Shown: positions 1 through 5,930, numbered from the stretch's first letter. The stretch is 6,232 nt of DNA from Bacteroidota bacterium (GCA_016866375.1 VGMK01000129.1:1-6232), one strand, 5' to 3'. Made by a program: numbers and translations. The notes: generated by a model from the letters alone, not told the origin.

Positions 1-2
1 AC

Positions 3-131
3 TTCTTGTAGCTGCAAACCGTTAGCGGTAATCCGTAGAACTCCCAAATTGAAGTGGGTTTTGTAGACTTGATTACCGTTGGTTCTAACGAAGTTAGGGA
101 TGATTTGATGGCCCTGATCAATTTTAGCGAT
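3..131 (-). pseudogene. Possible 3' gene fragment running off the left edge
   Basis: On the minus strand 43 codons are open between a TAG at 132-134 and the left edge. The frame contains no ATG, so if it is coding its 5' end is missing. The reading crosses the junction at 62/63 between unique DNA and repeat copy 1 without interruption. It gives protein-like text, including NFVRTNGNQVY inside the repeat and HFNLGVLRITANGLQLQEV outside it. I do not recognise the family. The plus-strand frame through the same repeat is conserved among copies, whereas this minus frame meets stops in the copies at 2059 and 2174. It would therefore apply to this copy only. It could be chance openness of an AT-poor 60 bp next to a repeat. 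Confidence 0.25.
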
Positions 132-445
132 CTATATGTTATTCTTTAAAACCATTATTATTTTCTGAAATAACAAGTAGACTTGATTACCGTTGGTTCT
201 AACGAGGTTAGCGCTGATTTGACTGCCCTGATTGATTTTTAGTGGTCTATATGTTATTCTTTAAAACCATTATTATTTTCTAAAATAACAAGTAGACTTG
301 ATTACCGTTGGTTCTAATGAAGTCATGGCTGATTTGACTGCCCTAATAGAATATTAATGGTCTTTATGTTATTATCTATGGCCATTATTGGTTTCCAAAA
401 TAAAAAGTAGGCTTGATTTTCGTTGATTCTAAAGAAATTGTGGTA
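63..445 (+). repeat. Tandem array 1 of a 115-bp direct repeat (3 full copies plus a decayed one)
   Basis: Copies begin with GTAGACTTGATT (or GTAGGCTTGATT) at 63 (114 bp), 177 (115 bp), 292 (115 bp) and 407 (decayed, recognisable to about 445). Each unit is a 66-nt part that reads in the plus frame as V-D-LITVGSNEVRADLTALIDF-stop (with variants), then a 49-nt spacer rich in A and T. Copies 1 and 2 are close to consensus. Copy 3 carries CTAATAGAATATTAATGG instead of CTGATTGATTTTTAGTGG. Copy 4 loses similarity after about 40 bp. Copy 1 lacks one T near its stop codon, so its frame runs nine codons further. The flank before 63 does not resemble the end of a spacer, so the array starts cleanly at the GTA codon. 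Confidence 0.95.
245..297. repeat. Imperfect inverted repeat spanning a unit junction
   Basis: GTCTA (245-249) and TGTTATT (252-258) can pair with AATAACA (284-290) and TAGAC (293-297). This gives 12 pairs in two blocks separated by a symmetric 2-nt gap, closing a 25-nt AT-rich loop. The right outer arm lies in the first codons of the next unit, so the structure forms only between adjacent copies. It is well kept at the junctions after the copies at 177, 2059 and 2174, with one A or G change after those at 63 and 1829. It is weakened after 1944 and decayed after 292. It follows each stop codon, but no T-run follows the stem, so it is not a standard terminator. Confidence 0.5.
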
Positions 446-720
446 GTTATAAAGGAAGCCCTCTTCTCGCTTTTTCTCAATCTTCACACCTTTTCTCAAG
501 CTTTCTTAATTCTAATCCCTACTTTCAGATTTCTATTATCTCCAGAGAGTGCATAGTTGTTTGTACTTTTGTATAATTCCACCTCTTTAATTGCTTCCGA
601 TTCTGTGCTCCCAAGCGAATATTATGGCTTAAACAACTTGGAGAATGAAATTTTAATAAACATTTAGCACAGTTCCTGTATAATTTGGTGCATATTTATA
701 GTTCTACTGACAAACGGGCT
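446..720. other. Gap with no confident gene
   Basis: No convincing gene or RNA is visible between array 1 and the exported-protein gene. The left part is pyrimidine-rich on the plus strand. The minus strand has a 41-codon stretch without stops (621-499) but no start codon, so it may be a remnant or chance. TATAATTTG at 679-687 lies about 34 bp before the ATG at 721. It resembles a Bacteroidota -7 box (TAnnTTTG) with one extra base, and I see no convincing -33 box. Confidence 0.4.
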
Positions 721-1314
721 ATGGCAAAGTATTTGTGGATAGTGTATTTGATCTTGAATGTGTCTACGAGTAATGCACAGAAGAATCCAGAATTTAAAAA
801 TTTGAAAAATAAAGAGGATACTTGCAGCGTGTTAGATATAATTCAGAGCGAATTTGAGAATCATATAACCTTCGTTGCATGGGAACTAGAAAGACCCGAT
901 TCAATTGCAATAACTCAATTGACGTTTTGGATATATGATGAAAAGGAGAGAAGAGGAGATTATAAAAGAATAGATGATGTTGACTCGGTATATCCAAACT
1001 TGAATAATAAAGTCAATAAATTAATTAGGACATCTGGTTGCAGCAACTCTTTGTATTCTAATAAAACGGCTTACCTACCCCAGAACAAAATATCAGCCAA
1101 AATCGGAGAAAATCTAACAGCTCGCCGAAGCTATGATTTAATAATGAGTGGGTTATCTGAAATTACCAAAAAGAACGCGGATGGTTATTTATATACCATC
1201 AATAATAGAGATACAACATTTACTGTTTTTTGGGATCATGGCCGAGCCCAGAAAGTTTTTTCTCCAAAAAATAAGGAGTTTGTTTTGCTCTTAGACGTAA
1301 TAAAGGAGCATTAA
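721..1314 (+). CDS. Small exported protein of unknown function
   Basis: This reads as 197 residues from the ATG at 721. The frame stays open to a TTG at 685, which would add 12 polar residues in front of what looks like a signal peptide, so I prefer 721. The N-terminus MAKYLWIVYLILNVSTSNAQ has a lysine, a hydrophobic stretch and an S-N-A/Q site typical of Sec signal peptides, implying a periplasmic or secreted protein. The mature part is polar and mixed in charge, with two Cys in TCSVL and SGCSNS that could pair, and a TINNRDTTFTVFW strand-like segment near the C-terminus. There is no lipobox, TonB or sorting-domain motif. It sits alone between repeat array 1 and transposase debris, consistent with a passenger gene or genomic-island orphan. 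I do not recognise the family. That it is a real gene is likely from its length and signal peptide. Confidence 0.7.
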   Translation: MAKYLWIVYLILNVSTSNAQKNPEFKNLKNKEDTCSVLDIIQSEFENHITFVAWELERPDSIAITQLTFWIYDEKERRGDYKRIDDVDSVYPNLNNKVNKLIRTSGCSNSLYSNKTAYLPQNKISAKIGENLTARRSYDLIMSGLSEITKKNADGYLYTINNRDTTFTVFWDHGRAQKVFSPKNKEFVLLLDVIKEH

Positions 1315-1435
1315 AAATAGGGAAGCTGACATACGGAAATGCGGAATACTACGTTCAGTTTTTTACCGATGGATTAAGCGCTTTCGAATTGTAGGCAAGA
1401 ATGGTCTGCAGGATCGCTCTAATGTATCGACCCCT
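1304..1435 (+). pseudogene. IS481-like transposase, N-terminal HTH remnant
   Basis: This plus-strand frame overlaps the last codons of the exported-protein gene in another frame and stops at TAG 1436-1438. It contains CGILRSVFYRWIKRFR followed by GKNGLQDRS. This matches the helix-turn-helix start of IS481-type transposases as I know it (CxxxGISRxTxYxWxKRxxxxGxxGLxDRSRRP). Similarity ends after DRS, near 1420, where the expected R-P-H continuation is replaced by N-V-S-T-P-stop. No catalytic domain follows on this strand. The remnant probably lost its remainder when another element inserted or a deletion joined it to the minus-strand fragment at 1435. Confidence 0.6.
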
Positions 1436-1828
1436 TAGTTCTTGGACAAAACGAGGTTAAGATTTGAGACAATTTCGGATAATTTTTCTGTTTTACAAGG
1501 TTGATTTGTTTGTGCGTACTGGAGTAAGAACTGCTCCGGGGATTTTCTCCCCAGCGATCCATGCTTACGATAGTTGTTGTACCACTCGTAATAGCGGCCG
1601 AAGATCATCTGTGCATTGTAGATAGATTCAAACTCATAACGCTCTACCACTTCACACTGAACATTGCTGTGAAGGCTTCGATGTAAGCGTTTTCCTCGGG
1701 AGTAGCCACATGGGTAAATTCCTGATTCACACCCTTCTCTTTTAAAAACTGTCTTACTACTCCGGCAATGAACTGTGAGCCGTTATCGTTTCTAAGCGTT
1801 ATGTTTTCTATCCTGTATTCCATCAGCA
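1435..1828 (-). pseudogene. rve/DDE transposase (IS3/IS481 type), C-terminal half, frameshifted
   Basis: On the minus strand the fragment enters at 1828 and ends at a TAA at 1437-1435. The upstream part reads LRNDNGSQF (the second catalytic Asp), then ATPEENAYIEAF (the catalytic Glu). A one-base deletion near 1670 then shifts the frame. Restoring one base gives HSNVQCEVVERYEF, continuing into YYEWYNNYRKHGSLGRKSPEQFL, the usual C-terminal signature of IS3/IS481 transposases. The first catalytic Asp and the N-terminal domain are missing because array 2 begins exactly at 1829. The fragment is therefore inactive twice over, by truncation and by frameshift. The downstream end near 1423 (TGTATCGACCCC) may be the element's terminus, but the other terminus is absent, so this is a guess. 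Confidence 0.85.
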
Positions 1829-2354
1829 GTAGACTTGATTACCGTTGGTTCTAACGAAGTTAGGGCTGATTTGACTGCCCTGATCGATTTTTAGCTGTCT
1901 ATATGTTATTCTTTAAAACCATTATTATTTTCTGAAATAACAAGTAGGCTTGATTACCGTTGGTTCTAACGAAGTTAGGGCTGATTTGACTGCCCTGATT
2001 GATTTTTAGTAGTCTAAATGTTATTCTTGAAGACCATTATTATTTTCTAAAAAAACAAGTAGGCTTGATTACCGTTGGTTCTAACGAAGTTAAGTCTGAT
2101 TTAACGGCTTTGATTGATTTTTAGTAGTCTAAATGTTATTCTTTAAGACCATTATTATTTTCTAAAATAACAAGTAGACTTGATTACCGTTGGTTCTAAC
2201 GAAGTTAGGGCTGATTTGACTGTCCTAATCGAATTTTAATGGTCTATATGTTATTTTTTAAGACCATTATTATTTTCTGAAATAACATGTAGACTTGATT
2301 ACCGTTGGTTCTAACGAAGTTAGGGCAGATTTTATGTCATTACTTGATTTTTAG
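1829..2354 (+). repeat. Tandem array 2 of the 115-bp direct repeat (4 full copies plus a terminal 66-nt copy)
   Basis: Copies start at 1829, 1944, 2059 and 2174 (each 115 bp) and at 2289 (66 nt). The last copy keeps the whole reading frame through the stop at 2352-2354, and similarity ends exactly there. All five copies keep the plus frame from GTA to TAG or TAA. Codon 18 is Leu in every copy but is written CTG, TTG, CTA or TTA. Codon 19 is Ile or Leu (ATC, ATT, CTT). The last full copy (2174) shares the variant CTAATCGAATTTTAATGG with the last full copy of array 1, so the two arrays appear to descend from one ordered array. The left boundary cuts the transposase remnant at 1828. Confidence 0.95.
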
Positions 2355-2495
2355 ACCGCAATACTCATATTTTGCTTTAGATCAATTGATTTGTAGTCAA
2401 GAATTTATTATTTCTCTGCCATTGTTTGATTAATAGCTTGGTTCTGCATCAATTTTAGGTCAATAGTTATATATTCGGTTTAAATTAATTGATGT
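2355..2495. other. Short upstream region of the 325-residue protein gene
   Basis: This is unique AT-rich sequence with no ORF of note. TATATTCG at 2470-2477 is one base away from the Bacteroidota -7 consensus TAnnTTTG and lies 19 bp before the ATG. No -33 TTTG stands at the expected distance, so the promoter call is weak. There is no Shine-Dalgarno-like run before the start, which is usual in this phylum. Confidence 0.25.
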
Positions 2496-3473
2496 ATGAT
2501 TACTTACAAAGGAAACTTTGGAATACTTGTTTTGACTATGTCAGGGAATCAGTGTTCCGGCAAATACGGGTCTGCTGGTGTTATAAACGGTGAGTTTGTA
2601 GATGGTAAATTCAATGGAAAATGGAATAATAAGGGGCTGGAAGGATTAATTGAGTTTTCGATTCAGGAAAAAATACTGCAAGGAAGTTGGAAAAAGGGTT
2701 TCGAGCCAGGGCCCATGAAAGGAAAGTGGGAAGGTGTCGAAATTGAGAATGCCTCCAGCGATTCTGCAAGCGATACTAACACTTCCGCCAGCGTTGTTAC
2801 ATTGATTAATGACTATTTGCTTAAAGTACGTGATTCAGGCTTTGATTCTTTTAGTTTAACTGCTTTAAAAGGGCTGATTGAGACACACTTGCAGCAATTT
2901 AATTTTCTTGATGAAAAGAGTCTTGCTAAAATTGAAGCAGAGAACATTGCGTTCAGGGAATTGATAAATGAGGTTCCGCTTCGTTATCTAGGGCTTGGAT
3001 TGATTTACGGCGAGCTACTTCATACCGTTTCGGAGGGGGAATGTTCAATCGGCATTAGCAATGACCTGATAAGTGAGGTTGCTTATTCCCTAGCTGAGCT
3101 TAAAGATCGAGAGGTAGGTATTGCAAAGGCAGTACATGAAGATTTCGGGGTTGAAGATTTTATTCCAATATTCATCACAAAATTCATTGTTACTTTGCTT
3201 ACTGCTTTTGAGGAAACGGATGATTATCTCCTACTTGCCGAACTGGTAATTAGCTGCAGTACTAGTGAGGTTGACGAAGCCTTGCAAAGTCCCTGGGGGG
3301 ATTGGATAAGTGACATAGTAATTACCATATTCGATATTCATGGATATAGTCCCTCAGATTATGTCTCAGATGAAAATATATCTATTTCTGGACGATACTT
3401 TATGCAATCAGGTGTAGATTCTGGCTATGATTATGAGCGATTGCTGGAGAATTTTCGTGATTCGGTAATTTAG
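2496..3473 (+). CDS. Cytoplasmic two-part protein with N-terminal G-x-W/Y strand repeats
   Basis: This 325-residue protein has no signal peptide or membrane segment. Residues 4-80 form a glycine-rich, aromatic beta-strand block with spaced GKY (22-24), GKW (41-43), GSW (63-65) and GKW (76-78). It also contains NKGLEGLIEF (45-54) and WKKGFEPGPMKGKW (65-78). This type of block occurs, to my knowledge, as an accessory module in various bacterial proteins and loosely recalls MORN repeats. A Ser/Ala/Thr/Asp-rich linker follows (about 85-99). The rest (100-325) is acidic and mostly helical, with no motif I know. The ATG at 2496 is the only reasonable start upstream of the strand block, although the first strand looks slightly short and the ATG at 2538 would remove it. 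The gene is convergent with the minus-strand pair that follows. Function unknown; binding or scaffolding is only a guess. Confidence 0.8.
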   Translation: MITYKGNFGILVLTMSGNQCSGKYGSAGVINGEFVDGKFNGKWNNKGLEGLIEFSIQEKILQGSWKKGFEPGPMKGKWEGVEIENASSDSASDTNTSASVVTLINDYLLKVRDSGFDSFSLTALKGLIETHLQQFNFLDEKSLAKIEAENIAFRELINEVPLRYLGLGLIYGELLHTVSEGECSIGISNDLISEVAYSLAELKDREVGIAKAVHEDFGVEDFIPIFITKFIVTLLTAFEETDDYLLLAELVISCSTSEVDEALQSPWGDWISDIVITIFDIHGYSPSDYVSDENISISGRYFMQSGVDSGYDYERLLENFRDSVI

Positions 3474-3536
3474 AAATTTTATGAGTTGTTATGTGTGCTG
3501 AATAGTGTGATGTGATTATTTGGAATGTTAGGTATA

Positions 3537-3818
3537 CTATGTTGTTAGTAATTGTTTGATTTTTTGTGCATCCGATGCGGTAAAGCATTTGACATGAATT
3601 GAGCCGCTTCCAATACTTTTTATTGAAATGTCGACCCCCCATATTTTATCATCTAATTCAATACTGGAAATTTTTTCTATCGGGATGCTAATAGTATCAT
3701 ATCCGATTAGAAATTTATTTCTCTTTTTCCATGTCACATAGTTTTGATCTATGGTAATATGATCGGGTGTTAAGATACCCCCACCCCTTGTGATTGAAGA
3801 TTTAAATTCATGTGGCAT
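3537..3818 (-). CDS. Small PH-like (bacterial PH fold) protein
   Basis: This is a 93-residue soluble protein. It opens with MPHEFKSSITRGGGILTPD, followed by alternating strands (ITIDQNYVTWKKRN, FLIGYDTISIPIEKISSIEL, GVDISIKSIGSGSIHVKCF) and a final helix, SDAQKIKQLL. A run of strands capped by one C-terminal helix is the layout of PH-like domains. The pattern 'threshold strand, W-K-K-R, S-I-P-x-x-K-I-S-S-I-E' is what I know from short bacterial PH proteins in Bacteroidota. The start ATG (3818-3816) lies 12 bp after the stop of the 179-residue gene, so the two are probably cotranscribed. PH-like domains of this kind are of unknown ligand. Fold assignment is by pattern only. Confidence 0.75.
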   Translation of the reverse strand: MPHEFKSSITRGGGILTPDHITIDQNYVTWKKRNKFLIGYDTISIPIEKISSIELDDKIWGVDISIKSIGSGSIHVKCFTASDAQKIKQLLTT

Positions 3819-3830
3819 TTTGAAAGTTAA

Positions 3831-4370
3831 TTAAGGGTTTAATTTTCTATAATCCTGTTCGGAAAGGAGTTTAATTCCAACCGACTCGTAACACACTAGA
3901 AATCCATTAGGGCGGCTACTTCGATACTTTTTATTGAGCTCATTATTTTCTTCTCTTGTGATCCAAGCGACACCGGGGTAGTCTTCAATTATTTTGAGAA
4001 GATCACTTTTTCGGGTAGCACTAATAAGTGTTTCACGAAACATTTTTATTGGAATGGTGTGTTCCCACACGGCATATGGCAGTTCCCTCTTGTCTTCTTT
4101 TATACGACCTAATAAATGTCTTTGTTCCCAGATTAACTCAAAGGGGTTATGCTCAAAGTTATTTGCTTTAATGTGCTCAGCCAACCTTTGGGAGACAAAA
4201 GAAGCGTGCGTGCCAGTGAATATTCGGAGAGTTAAATCTAAACCTCCTTTCAGCTGTTTTTTTTCGCCTCCTTTAAATTTCTGAATTTGTTCTGTAAAAG
4301 AGCAAATTATCTCAGTTAGCGGCACAAAGATTGAATTATGCTTGGATATATGCCTTACATCTGTTATCAT
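3831..4370 (-). CDS. Orphan protein with WEHTIPIKM and WITREEN motifs
   Basis: This 179-residue protein has no signal peptide or membrane segment and is Lys/Glu rich. Residues 25-91 look helical. The likely conserved core is AVWEHTIPIKMF (100-111), YPGVAWITREEN (131-142) and YRSSRPNG (149-156). The Glu-His-x-x-Pro string followed by a helix and a later Asn-rich helix faintly recalls HNH-type nuclease cores, but the second His and the Cys pairs are absent, so I do not call a nuclease. It is the first gene of a minus-strand pair with the PH-like gene. The ATG at 4370 is the only sensible start. Upstream, on the minus strand, TTG, then 18 nt, then TAATTTCA (ending near 4383) is a weak Bacteroidota-style promoter that would give an almost leaderless mRNA. 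Confidence 0.75.
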   Translation of the reverse strand: MITDVRHISKHNSIFVPLTEIICSFTEQIQKFKGGEKKQLKGGLDLTLRIFTGTHASFVSQRLAEHIKANNFEHNPFELIWEQRHLLGRIKEDKRELPYAVWEHTIPIKMFRETLISATRKSDLLKIIEDYPGVAWITREENNELNKKYRSSRPNGFLVCYESVGIKLLSEQDYRKLNP

Positions 4371-4386
4371 TGATTAGCCTCTGAAA

Positions 4387-4396
4387 TTAGATCTAA
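4387..4396. promoter_or_regulatory. 10-bp palindrome before the 179-residue gene
   Basis: TTAGATCTAA is a perfect palindrome 17 bp upstream of the minus-strand start at 4370, overlapping the weak promoter-like spacing there. Its half site (ATCTAA) also occurs in the longer palindrome at 4933-4950. A 10-bp palindrome in AT-rich DNA can arise by chance. Confidence 0.2.
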
Positions 4397-4521
4397 CAGT
4401 ACCATGCCAATAAAAATTCACTCATTAAATCGCCATTTCTCTTTTAAGAAAGGCTAGCTTCTGCTCCGATTATGTTTAGGGTTAGTTCAACCGAGGTATC
4501 CTATGAGTTTCTCTATTTTAA

Positions 4522-4710
4522 TTAATCAATTTTTTCAATAATCCAAGTTGACTCATTCATTGCTGGACTAAGGCTTGTGGTTAAATTTAATTCCTTTTTA
4601 ACATGATGCCATTGTGGTGGGGTATTTCCGGTTGTTACGATAACAACGGTTGTTCCTTTCTTTACAACGTTACCAATATCTCTTTTTGCGGTTAGCCTAT
4701 AAGTTGCCAT
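4522..4710 (-). CDS. Small conserved-type protein, TAKRDIGN family, unknown function
   Basis: This is a 62-residue, soluble and probably cytoplasmic protein. It opens MATYRLTAKRDIGN, then VVKKGTTVVIVTTGN and a short loop with TPPQWHHVKKEL, and ends STWIIEKID. The opening 'YRLTAKRDIGN..KKG..V.I' resembles a group of roughly 60-80-residue proteins I associate with Bacteroidota genomes. The strand-turn-strand start suggests a small beta-barrel followed by a helix. It is transcribed from the minus strand, about 150 bp upstream of the 179-residue gene and separate from it. No Shine-Dalgarno is seen. Function unknown. Confidence 0.65.
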   Translation of the reverse strand: MATYRLTAKRDIGNVVKKGTTVVIVTTGNTPPQWHHVKKELNLTTSLSPAMNESTWIIEKID

Positions 4711-5039
4711 ACTGCTGATTTTAGTTTTATTCCTACTCTTCAGGCTTTTCGGATTTCGCCTCCTGTTTAACTCACAGGAAAAGTCGTTTTTTTGAGTGGG
4801 GTCTGGTCTCCACTTTGTACGGAGGTACTAATCTTTTTTGTCGCTATCGATAAGTTAAAATAATCAAAATTCGTACAGAAAAAAATTACATGGGGGCTAA
4901 AATTTTGATGGTTTGATAATTTCAATTACTTTTATCTAAATGTTTAGATATTAGTATTCACTCCAGTTATATCAAAAATTTCACCCTCAACCAGGTTTCT
5001 CAGGCCCTAAAAGAGGACCCTGTACACTTTTTCCTCTAT
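4711..5039. other. Divergent intergenic region with a change of base pattern
   Basis: No gene is seen between the minus-strand 62-residue gene and the MerR-like gene, apart from a possible 5' extension of the latter. TCCTGT (4761-4766) pairs with ACAGGA (4774-4779), and a T-run follows at 4787-4793. This could be a plus-strand terminator, but no plus-strand gene precedes it closely. AGTGG/CCACT around 4796-4814 is another short hairpin. From about 4790 rightward, long T, A, G and C runs become common, unlike the region to the left. An 18-bp palindrome lies at 4933-4950. Confidence 0.4.
4933..4950. promoter_or_regulatory. Candidate operator: perfect 18-bp palindrome
   Basis: TATCTAAATGTTTAGATA has two 8-bp arms around a TG centre, with no mismatch. 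It lies about 90 bp before the TTG at 5040, inside the region that would hold the promoter of the MerR-like gene. MerR-type proteins are dimers that bind dyads, so autoregulation is a natural hypothesis. Binding by any other dimeric regulator would look the same. Confidence 0.45.
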
Positions 5040-5930
5040 TTGCAGGCTCTTTCCAGCCGGGATTTGTCCATTTCGGATGTTGGGGTGGAGGGGATTGACA
5101 GTAAAATTTTGTGGGTCTGGAAAAACAAGGGTTTACTGCCCCACCATGTAGAAAAAAAGGACAAGCGGATCTGGGGGAAATTTAGCTTTATTGAGGTCTG
5201 CTGGCTTAGACTGCTGGTTGAACTAAGGTCGGTGGGGGTGGGGATGGAAAAACTGAAGGAAGTTTCCGATTTTTTTCACCCCCCGGACTTCGCAAAAAAA
5301 TATTTAACTACTGGAAATGTAGATTTTAGCCTGATTCGCTCAGATTTTGCCGATTTGATCGTAGAAAAAAATTTAGTCAAAGACGGCAAAGTGCAGGTTA
5401 GCCCGGATCTTGAAAAAATTTTAGAAAATCTGCAATTTTCTAAGTTTTCGCTACTCCTGTACAGCACCATTTTACAGCGGGCCAACTACGTTCTTGTTTT
5501 TGACGGTCAAAAAAATTTTGACCTCCTTGATGTAGAAAAAATTCAGGCAGACCCCCTGATGGGGTTTGAGGACCTGATCAACCTCCTAAATAAGCCCAAT
5601 TCTGTGTTAATCAACATTCGCTCGATTATCATGGAAATTTCGAAGACGCATGAATATTTTTCAAGCAAACCCGACCTCAGTCAAAAAATTTCAGAGAGTT
5701 CTGTACAGATTCTAAAAAAGCAATTTGCTGAAGATAATGTAGAGGAAGTTACTATTAGGACCAGTAAAGACGGCAGACCGGTAGTACATCTGTCCAGACC
5801 GATGAATTTTGACGACTTAGACCGAGAAATCAGAAAACTAACTAAAAAAGGCACGTTTCGAGATATTATCATCAAGTCAAGAGACGGCCGACTAAAATAT
5901 TTTGAGCGGACAGAAGTCATTAGGCTCTAA
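5040..5930 (+). CDS. MerR-like transcriptional regulator, start uncertain
   Basis: This reads as 296 residues from a TTG at 5040. Residues about 8-80 resemble a MerR winged-helix DNA-binding domain: an opening helix-turn-helix (LSISDVGVEGIDSKILWVWK), the typical GLLP (31-34), a basic wing (KKDKRIWGKFSF), then CWLRLLVELRSVGVGMEKLKE (54-74), the usual 'LRxxGVxLExIK' helix. The remaining 210 residues contain no effector motif I know; the C-terminus has strands such as VEEVTIRTSKDGRPVVHL and RDIIIKSRDGRLKYF. No in-frame ATG exists near the N-terminus. The frame is open upstream to 4920 with only ATT, ATC or ATA candidates, and that stretch (LNQVSQALKEDPVHFFLYL) looks codable, so the true start may be upstream and non-canonical, or a base may be lost. 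It probably heads the genes at 6025 and 6155. Confidence 0.75.
   Translation: MQALSSRDLSISDVGVEGIDSKILWVWKNKGLLPHHVEKKDKRIWGKFSFIEVCWLRLLVELRSVGVGMEKLKEVSDFFHPPDFAKKYLTTGNVDFSLIRSDFADLIVEKNLVKDGKVQVSPDLEKILENLQFSKFSLLLYSTILQRANYVLVFDGQKNFDLLDVEKIQADPLMGFEDLINLLNKPNSVLINIRSIIMEISKTHEYFSSKPDLSQKISESSVQILKKQFAEDNVEEVTIRTSKDGRPVVHLSRPMNFDDLDREIRKLTKKGTFRDIIIKSRDGRLKYFERTEVIRL

Noticed and set aside
499..621. Minus-strand 41-codon open stretch in the gap before the exported-protein gene
   Set aside because: No start codon and no family I recognise. The length is within chance for this region.
794..997. Minus-strand ORF of 67 codons
   Set aside because: It lies wholly inside the exported-protein gene and has no protein-like features of its own.
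63..2354. CRISPR array
   Set aside because: The 49-nt spacers are nearly identical between units, the repeats are 66 nt and codon-like, and no cas gene is present.
63..2354. Integron cassette array with attC sites
   Set aside because: CTAACGAAGTTAG is only a small hairpin, and the boxes do not match RYYYAAC...GTTRRRY in the needed order. No varied cassettes separate the units, and no integrase is seen. Kept only as a geometric remark.
3400..3642. Minus-strand ORF of 80 codons
   Set aside because: It overlaps the ends of two better genes in other frames and is rich in His/Asn/Ile typical of a shadow frame.
3994..4284. Plus-strand ORF of 96 codons
   Set aside because: It is antisense to the 179-residue gene; the minus-strand frame is longer, more protein-like and has an operon partner.
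5276..5920. Two minus-strand ORFs (69 and 79 codons) inside the MerR-like gene
   Set aside because: Serine/arginine/phenylalanine-rich shadows of the plus-strand coding frame.
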